A DNA stretch of 64,000 nucleotides from Janibacter sp. Soil728 (GTDB lineage Bacteria > Actinomycetota > Actinomycetes > Actinomycetales > Dermatophilaceae), in NCBI RefSeq assembly GCF_001428305.1, contig NZ_LMRZ01000003.1, positions 382,225 to 446,224 of the forward strand. The letters are read 5' to 3'. How positions within the stretch are numbered: position 1 is the stretch's first letter; the number at the start of each line of letters is the position of its first letter. The notes beneath the pieces are model-generated. The model was given only the letters and a program-made list of their open reading frames with translations, did not search any database and was not told where the DNA came from. The position numbers and the translations under genes are program-made. This document shows positions 52,640 to 63,334 of this stretch, piece after piece.

Positions 52640-53638
52640 TCACTCCGCCTCGTGCTTGCGGGCGCGGGCGAGCAGCACGCCGACCATGTCCTGGGGCGAG
52701 ACGCCTTCGTGCACCACGCGGTTGACCTGCTCGGTGATCGGCACGTCGACGCCGTGAGCCCGGGCCAGATCGAGGATCGAGGCGCACGACTTCACACCCT
52801 CGGCCGTCTGCTTGGTCTGCTCGGTGACCTCGGCGACGGACATGCCCTCGCCGAGCTTGACCCCGAAGGAGTGGTTGCGCGAGAGCGGCGACATGCACGT
52901 GGCGATGAGGTCACCGACGCCCGCCAGCCCGGACATCGTGCGCGGGTCGGCGCCCAGCGCCATCGCCAGACGCGTCGTCTCTGCCAGGCCACGCGTGATG
53001 ATCGTCGCCTTGGTGTTGTCGCCGAAGCCCAGGCCCGCGGCCATGCCCACCGCGAGCGCGATGACGTTCTTGACCGCGCCGCCGAGCTCCGCACCGATGA
53101 CATCGGTCGAGGTGTAGGGCCGGAAGAAGTCGGTCGAGCACGCGGCCGCGACCTTGTCGGCCGCCGCGAGGTCCGGGCAGGCGACCACGCTGGCAGCCGG
53201 CTGCCGCCGCACGATCTCCTTGGAGAGGTTGGGACCGCTCACGACCGCGATGCGCTCGATGGGGACTCCCGCGACCTCGTGGATCACCTCGCTCATCCGC
53301 TTGGTCGTCCCGAGCTCGATGCCCTTCATCAGGGAGACGACGATCTTGTCGTCACCGAGCAGGGGCGCCCAGTCGGCGAGGTTGGTGCGCAGGGACTGGG
53401 AGGGCACCGACAGGATGACCATCTCGGCGCCGTCGGTCACCTCGCCGGGGTCGGTCGACGCGCTGATACCCGGAGGGAGTTCCACCCCTGGCAGGTAGTC
53501 CTCGTTGACGCCGGAGTTGATCTGGGCGACCAGCTCAGGACGACGCCCCCACACCCGGACGTCGTTGCCGCCATGAGCGAGGATCGTGGCGAAGGCGGTG
53601 CCCCAGCTCCCGGCGCCAAAGACTGCGATGTGACTCAT
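52640..53638 (-). CDS. gpsA: NAD(P)H-dependent glycerol-3-phosphate dehydrogenase
   Basis: Makes sn-glycerol-3-phosphate for phospholipids. 332 residues: MSHIAVFGAGSWGTAFATIL Rossmann motif, VVSLMKGIE, the catalytic lysine in ELGGAVKNVIALAVGMAAG, RGLAETTRLAMALGADPRT, and the GVGDLIATCMSPLSRNHSFG signature. Downstream in an overlapping pair with plsC, so glycerolipid backbone and acylation steps are co-expressed. Confidence 0.97.
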   Translation of the reverse strand: MSHIAVFGAGSWGTAFATILAHGGNDVRVWGRRPELVAQINSGVNEDYLPGVELPPGISASTDPGEVTDGAEMVILSVPSQSLRTNLADWAPLLGDDKIVVSLMKGIELGTTKRMSEVIHEVAGVPIERIAVVSGPNLSKEIVRRQPAASVVACPDLAAADKVAAACSTDFFRPYTSTDVIGAELGGAVKNVIALAVGMAAGLGFGDNTKATIITRGLAETTRLAMALGADPRTMSGLAGVGDLIATCMSPLSRNHSFGVKLGEGMSVAEVTEQTKQTAEGVKSCASILDLARAHGVDVPITEQVNRVVHEGVSPQDMVGVLLARARKHEAE

Positions 53639-54396
53639 GTGTCGTCTCCTGATCGGTAATTGCCCGTGACCCGCAGGCCATGGGCTGCGGGGTCGAATCG
53701 TGTGGTCGGAGCGCGTTGTCCACGCAGCCCCTCGAGCTCGTGCGTGATGGCGGCCATGATGCGGTCGGTCGCGGTGGCGACGGCGGCGGGGGTCTCGGGA
53801 GCCTCGGTACCGGTCAGGTCGCCCAGCTCGACCGGCGCACCGAACCGGATCTGCATGAGGGTGCGGTGCCGGGAGAGCCGGGGTCGCCCGGCGTAGCGCG
53901 GCAGCAGGTCCTGGGGTCCCCACTGGGCGACCGGGATCACCGGGGCCCCGGACTGCAGGGCCAGGCGGGCCGCCCCGGTCTTGCCCCGCATGGGCCACAG
54001 GTCGGGGTCGCGCGTGAGCGAGCCCTCGGGGTAGACCACGACGCACTCCCCCGCCTCGAGCGCGCTCACCGCGTGGGTCAGTGCCTCGCCCGCCCGGTCG
54101 GTCTCACGATCGACGCGCACCTGCTTGGCATGACGCAGGACCCAGCCGACCACGGGGGTCTCGAAGAGGCTGCCCTTGGCCAGGAAGACCGGGCTGTAGC
54201 CGCGGTCGTACAGGACGTGCGCCCACGGGAAGGGGTCGATGTACGACAGGTGGTTGGGAGTGAGGACGAAGCCGCCCTGCGTCGGGACGTGCTCGATGCC
54301 CGTGACCTCGTAGCGCGCCACGGCCCGCATCCCCGCACGCAGGATCCCGGCTGCCACTCGGTACATGACCGGGGTGGGGGTGCGGTGGACGACCAT
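53635..54396 (-). CDS. plsC: 1-acyl-glycerol-3-phosphate acyltransferase family protein
   Basis: 253 residues. The HX4D catalytic motif is NHLSYIDPFPW; the phosphate-site VVYPEGSLTRD and PVIPVAQWG follow in order. Acylates lysophosphatidate or a related lysolipid at the membrane. Its stop overlaps the gpsA start by four bases. Confidence 0.92.
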   Translation of the reverse strand: MVVHRTPTPVMYRVAAGILRAGMRAVARYEVTGIEHVPTQGGFVLTPNHLSYIDPFPWAHVLYDRGYSPVFLAKGSLFETPVVGWVLRHAKQVRVDRETDRAGEALTHAVSALEAGECVVVYPEGSLTRDPDLWPMRGKTGAARLALQSGAPVIPVAQWGPQDLLPRYAGRPRLSRHRTLMQIRFGAPVELGDLTGTEAPETPAAVATATDRIMAAITHELEGLRGQRAPTTRFDPAAHGLRVTGNYRSGDDT

Positions 54397-54483
54397 GTCA
54401 CCTCTTCTGCGCTCGCCCGTGAGTCCCTCGACTCCGGCTACCTCTGTGGGCCCTCACACTAAGCCACGGATACGCTCGGCTTC

Positions 54484-54693
54484 GTGCAAGCCACCGTCTT
54501 CTCCCACGCTCCGGACAGCCCCACCGTCGTCGTCACCGACGACGGTCTGCGGCTGCAGGCGCAGCCCCACGTCTTCGCCGCGAGTGGCCTGCGTTTCGTG
54601 CGCCCCGGCCAGCGGGTGAGCATCACCGTCGAGGACGGCGTGGTCACCCGGCTGTGGATCGTCGGCATCGGCGACGGCGAGACGATCGGCTGA
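54484..54693 (+). CDS. Small hypothetical protein, possible OB-like fold
   Basis: 69 residues from a GTG at 54484. Alternating hydrophobic strands (TVVVTDDGLRLQAQPHVFA; LRFVRPGQRVSITVEDGVV; LWIVGIGDGETI) suggest a small beta barrel. No ribosome site is seen, so it may be leaderless. No family recognised. Confidence 0.6.
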   Translation: MQATVFSHAPDSPTVVVTDDGLRLQAQPHVFAASGLRFVRPGQRVSITVEDGVVTRLWIVGIGDGETIG

Positions 54694-54699
54694 CCCTTC

Positions 54700-54735
54700 G
54701 AGACGGTTGCTGCGCAACCGCCTCAGGGACCGAGA
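54700..54735. repeat. REP-like palindromic sequence
   Basis: Cgagacggttgctgcgcaac and cgcctcagggaccgag follow one another; the centre is a cggttgc-tgc-gcaaccg hairpin (54704-54720). I recognise this type, with a GCTGCGC centre and conserved GAGAC/CTCAGG edges, as a common extragenic repeat in related actinobacteria. Only one copy was seen in the window. Confidence 0.6.
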
Positions 54736-54740
54736 CAGCA

Positions 54741-54773
54741 AGGGGCCGGTGACCGCGATGGTCACCGGCCCCT
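54741..54773. terminator. Terminator between the small gene and hup
   Basis: aggggccggtgacc and ggtcaccggcccct form a 14-bp stem around gcgat. It lies 12 bp past the hup stop, so it serves hup and possibly the convergent gene. Confidence 0.85.
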
Positions 54774-54785
54774 CCTCAGGTCGAC

Positions 54786-55505
54786 TCAGCTGTCGCTGGA
54801 CTCGGCCTTCTTCGGCGTGGACTTCTTCGCCGGCGTCGACTTCTTGGCCGGGGTGGCCTTCTTGGCGCTCGACGCCTTCTTCGCCGGAGTGGCCTTCTTG
54901 GCCGTGGACGCCGCCGCGGTCGTCTTCTTGGCCGGCGTCGCCCTCGTCCCCGTCTTCTTCGCCGTCGATGCCTTCTTGGCCGTCGATGTCTTCTTCGCAG
55001 GCGCGGCCTTCGTGGCCGTGGACTTCGTGGCCGTCGACTTCTTGGCAGGAGCCTTCTTGGCCGGCGACTTCTTTGCCGGGCGCTTCTTCGCGGGAGCAGC
55101 CGCCGCCGGGGACTTCTTCGACTTCCGCCCCGGGATGGCACTCTCGGCGATGCCGAGGGCGGTCCCGGCGACAGAGGTCACGGTGCCGGCTGCGGCACGC
55201 GCGGCGGCCGGAGCGGCCTTGGGCAGCGAGCGCGGGTCTGCGACATAGCCCTTGAAGCTCGTCCCTGCCTTGAATCGCGGCACCGACGTCTTCTTGATCT
55301 TGACGACCTCACCCGTGCGCGGGTTGCGGCCGGTGCGGGCGGCCCGGGCCGCCTTCTCGAAGGTGCCGAATCCCGTGATGGCGACGCGGCCCCCCTTGGC
55401 GACCTCGCGGACGATCGTGTCGAGCACGACCTCCAACGCTTCCTGGGCGGCCTTGCGGCTACCGAGCCTCTCCTCGAGAGCCTTGACGAGTTCTGCCTTG
55501 TTCAC
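54786..55505 (-). CDS. hup: Nucleoid protein HU with long PAKK-type tail
   Basis: 239 residues. The first 90 are a standard HU domain from the GTG at 55505: VNKAELVKALEERLGSRKAA, AITGFGTFEKAARAARTGRNP, and VPRFKAGTSFKGYV. The remaining 150 residues are Lys/Ala/Pro-rich with many AKK/PAKK repeats and Ser/Thr, like mycobacterial HupB or Streptomyces HupS, which bind DNA through eukaryote-histone-like tails. The tail is simple-sequence in amino acids but not a tandem DNA repeat. Confidence 0.95.
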   Translation of the reverse strand: MNKAELVKALEERLGSRKAAQEALEVVLDTIVREVAKGGRVAITGFGTFEKAARAARTGRNPRTGEVVKIKKTSVPRFKAGTSFKGYVADPRSLPKAAPAAARAAAGTVTSVAGTALGIAESAIPGRKSKKSPAAAAPAKKRPAKKSPAKKAPAKKSTATKSTATKAAPAKKTSTAKKASTAKKTGTRATPAKKTTAAASTAKKATPAKKASSAKKATPAKKSTPAKKSTPKKAESSDS

Positions 55506-55745
55506 GGTCACTCCCGTAGCGGTACGGCGCCGGTCATCCTCCGGCAAGGACAGCCGAGTCGTGCACCCGACCTGTTCTGACGGTAGGGGTGTCAGCTGGC
55601 CCCGTGTGTGATTTGGGCCTCCCCATTTCTTTGCGCCGCAAGCCCGTTCGTCGGGCCGACGTCGACCACAGCAACGCAGTGGAGCGAACTTGCTTGCGCC
55701 CCAACGGTTTTGACGATCGACCGCGCGTGCAACCGCCCACCGCAC
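55506..55745 (-). promoter_or_regulatory. hup promoter region
   Basis: A 240-bp gap upstream of hup. It has a lower GC share than its surroundings and includes a cccg-acga-acggg type short hairpin (55650-55665 region). No -35/-10 pair or known operator could be fixed. Confidence 0.35.
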
Positions 55746-55777
55746 GACGAAGGGGGTGCCGCAGCACCCCCTTCGTC
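55746..55777. terminator. Terminator downstream of leuD
   Basis: gacgaagggggtgc and gcacccccttcgtc form a perfect 14-bp stem around cgca, 30 bp past the leuD stop. The arms contain the CGAAGGG word that recurs throughout the window. Confidence 0.85.
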
Positions 55778-55806
55778 CTCACCGGCGCGAGGGCCGGTCG
55801 TCGCGA

Positions 55807-56400
55807 TCACGCAGAGTGCGTGACCGGCTTCCAGCTCGGACGTGTCGACTCGAAGTCGGTGACGTCCTGCTCGTGACGCATCGTCAGACCGATGTCGTCC
55901 AGGCCCTCGAGGAGACGCCAGCGGGTGTAGTCGTCGACGACGAATGCGCAGACGATGTCACCGGCGGTGACGGTCTTGGCCGTGAGGTCGACGGTGATCT
56001 CTCCGCCGGGGGTGTTGTCCAGGTACTTCCACAGCAGCTCGACGTCGTCCTGGCTGACCTGTGCGGCGAGCAGCCCCTGCTTGCCGGAGTTGCCCCGGAA
56101 GATGTCGGCGAAGCGCGACGAGATGACGACCCTGAAGCCGTAGTCCTTCAGCGCCCAGACGGCGTGCTCGCGGGAGGAACCGGTGCCGAAGTCGGGGCCG
56201 ACGACGAGCACCGAGCCGTCGCGATAGGCCGGCTGGTTGAGGACGAAGGTCTCGTCATTTCGCCAGGCGGCGAAGAGCCCGTCCTCGAAGCCGGTCCGCG
56301 AGACCCGCTTGAGGTAGACGGCCGGGATGATCTGGTCGGTGTCGACATTGCTGCGGCGCAGCGGGACTCCGATACCGGTGTGGGTGGTGAAGTTCTCCAT
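55807..56400 (-). CDS. leuD: 3-isopropylmalate dehydratase, small subunit
   Basis: With LeuC isomerises 2-isopropylmalate to 3-isopropylmalate in leucine synthesis. 197 residues: [56 protein letters not shown]-type signature, and [11 protein letters not shown]. Six bases after the leuC stop; one operon. Confidence 0.96.
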   Translation of the reverse strand: MENFTTHTGIGVPLRRSNVDTDQIIPAVYLKRVSRTGFEDGLFAAWRNDETFVLNQPAYRDGSVLVVGPDFGTGSSREHAVWALKDYGFRVVISSRFADIFRGNSGKQGLLAAQVSQDDVELLWKYLDNTPGGEITVDLTAKTVTAGDIVCAFVVDDYTRWRLLEGLDDIGLTMRHEQDVTDFESTRPSWKPVTHSA

Positions 56401-56406
56401 GATTCC

Positions 56407-57816
56407 TCAGGCTCCTTCCATCAGCTCGAGATCGGCAGGGCTCGACAGGGTGCCGCGCACCGCGGTGGCGGCAGCGACGAGCGGGCTGACCAGGTGGGTG
56501 CGTCCGCCCTTGCCCTGACGGCCCTCGAAGTTGCGGTTGCTCGTGGACGCCGAGCGCTCCCCCGGCGCGAGCGTGTCGGGGTTCATGCCCAGACACATCG
56601 AGCAGCCGGGCAGGCGCCACTCGGCACCCGCAGCGGTGAAGACCTGGTCCAGGCCCTCGGCCTCGGCCTGCAGGCGCACGCGGGCCGAGCCGGGCACGAC
56701 CAGCATGCGCACGGAGTCGGCGACCTGACGGCCCTTGATGACCTCCGCGACGGCGCGCAGGTCCTCGATGCGGCCGTTGGTGCACGAGCCGACGAAGACG
56801 GTGTCGACCGCGACCTCGCGCAGCGGGGTGCCGGCGGTCAGGCCCATGTACTCCAGCGCCTTGGCGGCGTTGGCGCGCTCGTTCTCGTCCGCCATCGCCT
56901 CGGGGTCCGGGACGGCGTCGCCGAGCGGCGAGCCCTGCGCGGGGTTGGTCCCCCACGTGACGAAGGGGGTGAGCGTCGAGGCGTCGATGTCGACCTCGGC
57001 GTCGAAGACCGCGTCGTCGTCCGAGCGCAGCGTGCGCCAGTGCTCGACGGCCGCGTCCCAGTCGGCACCTGCCGGGGCGTGGTCGCGGCCCTTGAGGTAG
57101 TCGAAGGTCGTGTCGTCGGGGGCGATCATCCCGGCGCGGGCGCCGGCCTCGATCGACATGTTGCACACGGTCATCCGGGCTTCCATCGACAGCGCCTCGA
57201 TGGCCTCGCCGCGGTACTCCAGGACATAGCCCTGGCCGCCGCCGGTGCCGATCTTGGCGATGACCGCGAGGATGACGTCCTTGGCCGTGACACCGGGCTG
57301 CAGCTCACCGGTCACGTTGATCGCCATGGTCCTGAAGGGGTTGAGCGATAGCGTCTGCGTGGCGAGCACGTGCTCGACCTCGCTCGTGCCGATGCCGAAG
57401 GCGAGCGCCCCGAAGGCGCCGTGCGTGCTGGTGTGGCTGTCGCCGCAGACGACGGTCATGCCCGGCTGCGTCAGACCCAGCTGGGGGCCGACGACGTGGA
57501 CGATGCCCTGCTCGGCGTCACCCATGGGGTAGAGGCGCACGCCGAACTCGGCGCAGTTGTCGCGGAGGGTCTCGACCTGGATCTTGCTCACCGGGTCGGT
57601 GATCGGCCCGGGGGTCGTCGGGACGTTGTGGTCCTCGGTCGCGAGGGTGAGGTCGGGCCGGCGGACCGGTCGGCCGGCGATGCGCAGCCCCTCGAAGGCC
57701 TGCGGACTCGTCACCTCGTGCAGGAGGTGCAGGTCGATGTAGAGGAGGTCGGGCTCCCCGTCGACGTGTCGGACGACGTGCTCGCCCCAGACCTTCTCGG
57801 CCAGCGTTCCAGCCAT
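56407..57816 (-). CDS. leuC: 3-isopropylmalate dehydratase, large subunit
   Basis: Aconitase-family iron-sulfur subunit, 469 residues from the ATG at 57816 ([15 protein letters not shown]). [20 protein letters not shown] and [16 protein letters not shown] plus [12 protein letters not shown] carry the three cluster cysteines. Divergent from an IclR regulator of the NdgR/LtbR type, which in Streptomyces and Corynebacterium controls leuCD. Confidence 0.96.
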   Translation of the reverse strand: MAGTLAEKVWGEHVVRHVDGEPDLLYIDLHLLHEVTSPQAFEGLRIAGRPVRRPDLTLATEDHNVPTTPGPITDPVSKIQVETLRDNCAEFGVRLYPMGDAEQGIVHVVGPQLGLTQPGMTVVCGDSHTSTHGAFGALAFGIGTSEVEHVLATQTLSLNPFRTMAINVTGELQPGVTAKDVILAVIAKIGTGGGQGYVLEYRGEAIEALSMEARMTVCNMSIEAGARAGMIAPDDTTFDYLKGRDHAPAGADWDAAVEHWRTLRSDDDAVFDAEVDIDASTLTPFVTWGTNPAQGSPLGDAVPDPEAMADENERANAAKALEYMGLTAGTPLREVAVDTVFVGSCTNGRIEDLRAVAEVIKGRQVADSVRMLVVPGSARVRLQAEAEGLDQVFTAAGAEWRLPGCSMCLGMNPDTLAPGERSASTSNRNFEGRQGKGGRTHLVSPLVAAATAVRGTLSSPADLELMEGA

Positions 57817-57936
57817 GTCTCTCTTCCCATCCATGCGAGGTGCCACGATGAGGGCACGGTGTGTCACCGATGACATTTCCACGTCCGGGACGCCTCGGAT
57901 CTTGCGTCTCACGACATGAGATGTCAGTATCACTCC
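57817..57936. promoter_or_regulatory. leuCD/iclR divergent control region
   Basis: A 120-bp gap between the divergent leuC and iclR genes. It contains tctca-cgaca-tgaga (57907-57921), a short inverted repeat, and gatgacatt/gatgtcag words that could be half-sites for the IclR protein. No leader peptide or riboswitch was seen. Confidence 0.5.
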
Positions 57937-58686
57937 ATGGACAACGGTAGTGGAGTTGGCGTTCTGGACAAGGCCGCCATCGTTTTGGGTGCCCTCGAAG
58001 CAGGCCCCTCGACCCTCGCGCAGCTCGTCGCGGCAACCGGTCTGGCGCGCCCCACGGCGCACCGACTGGCCGTGGCCCTCGAGCACCATCGGCTCGTGGC
58101 GCGTGACATGCAAGGGCGTTTCGTCCTCGGGCCACGCCTGGGCGAGCTCGCAGCGTCGGCCGGCGAGGACAAGCTGCTCGTCGCGGCCAACCCCGTGCTC
58201 GGCGCGCTGCGCGACCACACCAACGAGTCCGCCCAGCTCTTCCGCCGGCAGGGCGAGCACCGCGTCTGCGTCTCGGCCGCCGAGCGCCCCGTGGGCCTGC
58301 GCGACTCGATCCCCGTCGGCGCGACCATGACCATGCACGCGGGGTCGGCCGCCCAGGTCCTGCTCGCGTGGGAGGAGCCCGACCGCCTCCACCGCGGCCT
58401 GCAGGAGGCCGCCTTCACCGCGACCATGCTCTCGGGCGTGCGGCGTCGCGGGTGGGCGCAGAGCGTCGGCGAGCGCGAGGCCGGCGTGGCATCCGTCTCG
58501 GCCCCGGTCCGCTCCCCCAGCGGCCGGGTCATCGCGGCCGTGTCCATCTCGGGCCCGATCGAGCGCCTGTCCCGTCAGCCCGGCCGCCTGCACGCCGCGA
58601 CCGTCATCGCCGGCGCCAACAAGCTCACCGAGGTCCTGGCCAAGCATGCCAAGGCCGCCGAGGCCGCGGACCGCGACACCGAGTGA
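57937..58686 (+). CDS. IclR-family regulator, NdgR/LtbR-like
   Basis: 249 residues from the ATG at 57937. N-terminal winged helix ([40 protein letters not shown]), then the IclR effector domain ([59 protein letters not shown]). Being divergent from leuCD, it is probably the regulator of leucine biosynthesis, known as NdgR in Streptomyces and LtbR in Corynebacterium. The assignment rests on context and general similarity. Confidence 0.9.
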   Translation: MDNGSGVGVLDKAAIVLGALEAGPSTLAQLVAATGLARPTAHRLAVALEHHRLVARDMQGRFVLGPRLGELAASAGEDKLLVAANPVLGALRDHTNESAQLFRRQGEHRVCVSAAERPVGLRDSIPVGATMTMHAGSAAQVLLAWEEPDRLHRGLQEAAFTATMLSGVRRRGWAQSVGEREAGVASVSAPVRSPSGRVIAAVSISGPIERLSRQPGRLHAATVIAGANKLTEVLAKHAKAAEAADRDTE

Positions 58687-58749
58687 CGAAGGGGGGCTCC
58701 CCCCTTCGCCGAGCCGCTCGCCACCACCCCTCCCGTGCACCCACGGCAC

Positions 58750-59204
58750 TCAGGCCATGTGGGACCCGGCGTCCGCCGACCAAGCCGTGGCCAACGGCAC
58801 GAGGTCGGCGATCTCGACGCTGCGCAGACCCGCGCGGGTCGGCAGGATGACGCGGATGCCCGGGTAGTGGTCGAAGAGCACCTGACGGTCCCGACCGCAG
58901 GGGCCCACGGGACCACGACCCCGTGGTTGCCGACGGCCACGATGTGCGTGATCTGCGTGGCGCCGCCGGCCCTGGCTGACCCGAGGGCCACCAGCTCGGC
59001 GCAGGGCCCGCCGGTGAAGTGGAAGAGGTTGACCCCCACGAAGCTGCGGCCGTCCGCGGCGAGCACGGCGGCACCCATGGTGTGGACGCCGTCCTCGTCG
59101 GGGCCTGCGTCAGTCGTGGCGTCGATGGTCCGACGGGCCAGGTCGACCAGCTCGACCTCGGGCTCCGTCAGCTCACGGGCGGAAGGGCAAGCAGGCAGCG
59201 ACAT
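58750..59204 (-). pseudogene. Cytidine deaminase-like gene with frameshift at the active site
   Basis: From the ATG at 59204 the frame reads MSLPACPSARELTEPEVELV and FTGGPCAELVALGSARAGG, the first zinc-motif half. After IVAVGNHG the frame leaves the family, but the next frame continues as RGPVGPCGRDRQVLFDHYPG and IRVILPTRAGLRSVEIADLV to a stop at 58750. One indel in a GGGG run near 58920 splits the PCGRDRQ zinc motif. Either a recent pseudogene or a sequencing error; repaired, it would be a normal cytidine/blasticidin-type deaminase of about 150 residues. Confidence 0.8.
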
Positions 59205-59253
59205 GGGGCGAGCGTAGAGGGCGAGCCCCCTTCGTTCGGCTGTCCTGGCGAGC

Positions 59254-59339
59254 GCCCGGCGTCGAACTGCGCACCCGGCGTCGAAGCGCTGGGTTGGCTG
59301 GCGTTCTGTTGTCGGCCAACCCAGCGCAACGACGCCGGG
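59254..59339. repeat. Intergenic long inverted repeat with direct-repeat flank
   Basis: Arms 59274-59298 and 59315-59339 pair over 25 bases with a 2-base mismatch (aa/aa) in the middle: cccggcgtcg and gcgctgggttggc. The left-arm start cccggcgtcgaa is also repeated directly at about 59254. The unit lies in the 200-bp gap between the deaminase gene and the tRNA-Glu terminator. Confidence 0.8.
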
Positions 59340-59369
59340 CATGTAGACGGACCGGGCTGGGACACGACA

Positions 59370-59399
59370 AAGGCCCCCGTTCCGAAGAACGGGGGCCTT
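59370..59399 (-). terminator. Terminator downstream of tRNA-Glu
   Basis: aaggcccccgttc and gaacgggggcctt form a perfect 13-bp stem around cgaa, 9 bp past the tRNA 3' end; a run of T follows on the transcribed strand only briefly. Confidence 0.88.
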
Positions 59400-59407
59400 G
59401 CTCGATG

Positions 59408-59480
59408 TAGCCCCGACGGGATTCGAACCCGCGCTACCGCCGTGAGAGGGCGGCGTGCTAGGCCGCTACACAACGGGGCC
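59408..59480 (-). tRNA. tRNA-Glu (CTC)
   Basis: On the reverse strand a 73-nt cloverleaf starts GGCCCCGTTGTGTAGCGG, with anticodon stem ccgcc/ggcgg around loop CTCTCAC (anticodon CTC, reading GAG) and T arm GGGTTCGAATCCC, ending CGGGGCT plus discriminator A. CCA is not encoded. It lies in the same leftward unit as tRNA-Gln and gltX. Confidence 0.95.
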
Positions 59481-59579
59481 CTATGCACTTCCCAGACCGG
59501 CGAACCGGCTGGGCAACGGAGAGAACCTTACCCGGAGGAAGGTCACTTTCCTAAATCGAGTGGCGAACCACTTGATTCG

Positions 59580-59651
59580 CTGGGGTACCAGGACTCGAAC
59601 CTAGAACAACTGAACCAGAATCAGCCGTGTTGCCAATTACACCATACCCCA
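59580..59651 (-). tRNA. tRNA-Gln (CTG)
   Basis: A 72-nt cloverleaf starts TGGGGTATGGTGTAATTGG, with anticodon loop TTCTGGT (anticodon CTG, reading CAG), T arm AGGTTCGAGTCCT and acceptor 3' strand TACCCCA plus discriminator G. It follows gltX; in actinobacteria without GlnRS, GltX mischarges this tRNA and GatCAB corrects it. Confidence 0.95.
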
Positions 59652-59744
59652 AGGGGGTATCACGGCCCCTTCGGAGCGAACTCCGCGCGGGCTGTGAACC
59701 GAGTGATGATGCTACCCGTCATCACCCGCCACCCCAAATCGTGC

Positions 59745-61295
<1,551 letters not shown>

Positions 61296-61355
61296 GATGG
61301 CTCGATGCTATCGCTCGCCCTTCCGCCGGCAGGAACCCTCTGCGATGCTGCACCG

Positions 61356-62138
61356 ATGGCCACCCCACTCGTCACGGTCGAGACCGCCGACACCGTCACC
61401 ACCATCACCATCGAGCAGCCCCAGACGCGCAACGCCCTGTCGCTGCCCGTCATGGAGGCCGTCATCGAGGCCCTCGAGGAGGTGGCGAGTCGCACCGACG
61501 TCCACGCGGTCGTCCTCGCGACGGCAGGTCACGTCTTCTCGTCGGGTCACAACCTCGCCGAGGTCCATGCCGCGGACGTGCAGGAGCAACAGCGGATCTT
61601 CTCGGTCTGCTCGCGGATGATGCTCCTGATCCAGCAGATCCCCCAACCGGTCATCGCCCGCGTCCAGGGCGTCGCCACCGCCGCCGGGTGCCAGCTCGTG
61701 GCCTCGTGCGACCTGGCCGTGGCCGCTGAGTCCGCGCGCTTTGCCACCCCCGGCGTGCGCATCGGGCTCTTCTGCTCCACCCCCATGGTCGCCCTCTCCC
61801 GCGCCGTCCCTCGCAAGCAGGCCATGCGCATGCTGCTGACCGGGGAGATGGTCCCGGCCGACCGGGCCCTGACGATGGGTCTGGTCTCGGACGTCGTCCC
61901 GGACGAGGACCTGGTCACCGCGACCGACGAGCTGGCCCGCACCGTCGCCGGCGCGTCATCGGCCACCGTGGCCATCGGCAAGCGCGCCTTCTACGACCAG
62001 ATCGAGCTGCCGATCGAGGCGGCCTACGAGCAGATGACCCAGGTCATGGTCGACAACTCCTTCACCCCCGACGCCCGCGAGGGCATCGGGGCCTTCCTCG
62101 ACAAGCGCCAGCCCCGGTGGCAGCACCGCACGCAGTGA
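61356..62138 (+). CDS. Enoyl-CoA hydratase/isomerase-family protein
   Basis: 260-residue crotonase. TQ(N) start region then ALEEVASRTDVHAVVLATAG, HVFSSGHNLAEVH (oxyanion loop), and PQPVIARVQGVATAAGCQLV with an alanine-rich loop near the usual Glu position; ASCDLAVAAESARFATPGVR follows. It most resembles ECHDC3-type members. The missing canonical Glu pair leaves hydratase activity uncertain. Start ATG at 61356. Confidence 0.88.
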   Translation: MATPLVTVETADTVTTITIEQPQTRNALSLPVMEAVIEALEEVASRTDVHAVVLATAGHVFSSGHNLAEVHAADVQEQQRIFSVCSRMMLLIQQIPQPVIARVQGVATAAGCQLVASCDLAVAAESARFATPGVRIGLFCSTPMVALSRAVPRKQAMRMLLTGEMVPADRALTMGLVSDVVPDEDLVTATDELARTVAGASSATVAIGKRAFYDQIELPIEAAYEQMTQVMVDNSFTPDAREGIGAFLDKRQPRWQHRTQ

Positions 62139-62183
62139 GCTGAACCGGCCGCGCGCAGCAGGCGGGGGCTGCCCCCTTCGCCC

Positions 62184-62519
62184 TCAGGTCGTGCGCGGGG
62201 CGTACATGATCAGGGCGACACCCACGAGGCAGACGAGGGCGCCCGAGACATCCCAGCGGTCGGGCCGGAAGCCGTCGACGACCATGCCCCACAGCAAGGA
62301 ACCGGCGACGAAGACCCCGCCGTAGGCCGCGAGGATGCGACCGAAGTTGGCGTCGGGCTGCAACGTCGCGACCGCGCCGTAGAGGCCGAGCGCGATGACA
62401 CCGGCGCCGATCCACAGCCAGCCGCGGTGCTCGCGGATGCCCTGCCAGATCAACCACGCGCCGCCGATCTCGAGCAGCGCCGCGAGGACGAAGAGCGGGA
62501 CCGAGCGGGCGACGTCCAC
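62184..62519 (-). CDS. YnfA-family (UPF0060) membrane protein
   Basis: 111 residues from the GTG at 62519 ([20 protein letters not shown]). Four hydrophobic spans with [39 protein letters not shown] and [20 protein letters not shown] match the small-multidrug-resistance-like YnfA family. Starts 3 bp from the FAH gene stop, so co-transcribed. Function unproven. Confidence 0.93.
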   Translation of the reverse strand: MDVARSVPLFVLAALLEIGGAWLIWQGIREHRGWLWIGAGVIALGLYGAVATLQPDANFGRILAAYGGVFVAGSLLWGMVVDGFRPDRWDVSGALVCLVGVALIMYAPRTT

Positions 62520-62521
62520 GA

Positions 62522-63298
62522 CTACCCCGCGTTGACGAAGGGGTTGGACAACGTGCCGATCGCGTCGATCTCGATGTCGACGCGCTGGCCGGCCACGACC
62601 GGGCCGACGCCCGCCGGGGTGCCGGTGAGGATGACATCGCCGGGCAGCAGGGTGAAGGCCTTGGAGCAGTGGCTGATGAGGTGGGCGACGCCGTGGACCA
62701 TGTCGGACGTGTGGCCGTCCTGGACGACCTCGCCGTCGCGGCGGGTGACGAGCGAGACGTCCTGCGGGTCGAGGTCGGTCTCGATCCACGGGCCGAGCGG
62801 GCAGAAGGTGTCCATGCCCTTGGCCCGCGCCCACTGGCCGTCGCCGCGCTGCAGGTCGCGGGCGGAGACGTCGTTGGCGATCGTGTAGCCGAAGATGACC
62901 TTCTTGGCCTCCTCCGGCTCGATGTCCTTGCACATCCGGCCGATGATGACCGCGAGCTCGCCCTCGTAGTGGACCTCGGAGGTGAGCGTGGTCGGGATGA
63001 CGACCGGGTCGCCGGGCCCGATGACCGCGGTGTTGGGGATGAGGAACATCATCGGCTCGTCGGGGACGTCGTTGCCCATCTCGGCGGCGTGGTCGGCGTA
63101 GTTGCGGCCGATGCCGATGACCTTGCTGCGGGGGATGACGGGAGCCAGCAGACGCACCTCGTCGATGGTCGTGACCTTGCCGGTCAGCTCGATGCGTTGG
63201 TAGAACGGGTCCCCGCTCACCTCGGCGATCTTCTTGCCGTCTGCGTCGACGAGCCCGTAGACCGGGTCGTCACCTTCGGTATATCTCGCGATGCGCAC
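62522..63298 (-). CDS. Fumarylacetoacetate hydrolase-family protein
   Basis: 258 residues from the GTG at 63298 ([20 protein letters not shown]). The metal-site and family stretches are [46 protein letters not shown] and [18 protein letters not shown]. Related enzymes are oxaloacetate decarboxylases or acylpyruvate hydrolases. Usually lies upstream of gltX in actinobacteria, as here. Confidence 0.93.
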   Translation of the reverse strand: MRIARYTEGDDPVYGLVDADGKKIAEVSGDPFYQRIELTGKVTTIDEVRLLAPVIPRSKVIGIGRNYADHAAEMGNDVPDEPMMFLIPNTAVIGPGDPVVIPTTLTSEVHYEGELAVIIGRMCKDIEPEEAKKVIFGYTIANDVSARDLQRGDGQWARAKGMDTFCPLGPWIETDLDPQDVSLVTRRDGEVVQDGHTSDMVHGVAHLISHCSKAFTLLPGDVILTGTPAGVGPVVAGQRVDIEIDAIGTLSNPFVNAG

Positions 63299-63334
63299 GA
63301 ACCCCACACTAGGCGACTGCCTACGCTGTCTGCG

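Noticed and set aside
54786-55250. Tandem DNA repeat in the hup tail
   Set aside because: The repeat is at the amino-acid level (PAKK); codons vary, so it is a low-complexity protein tail and not a DNA repeat.
55756-57351. Long plus-strand open frame opposite leuD and leuC
   Set aside because: Antisense shadow spanning two real genes and their junction; composition only.
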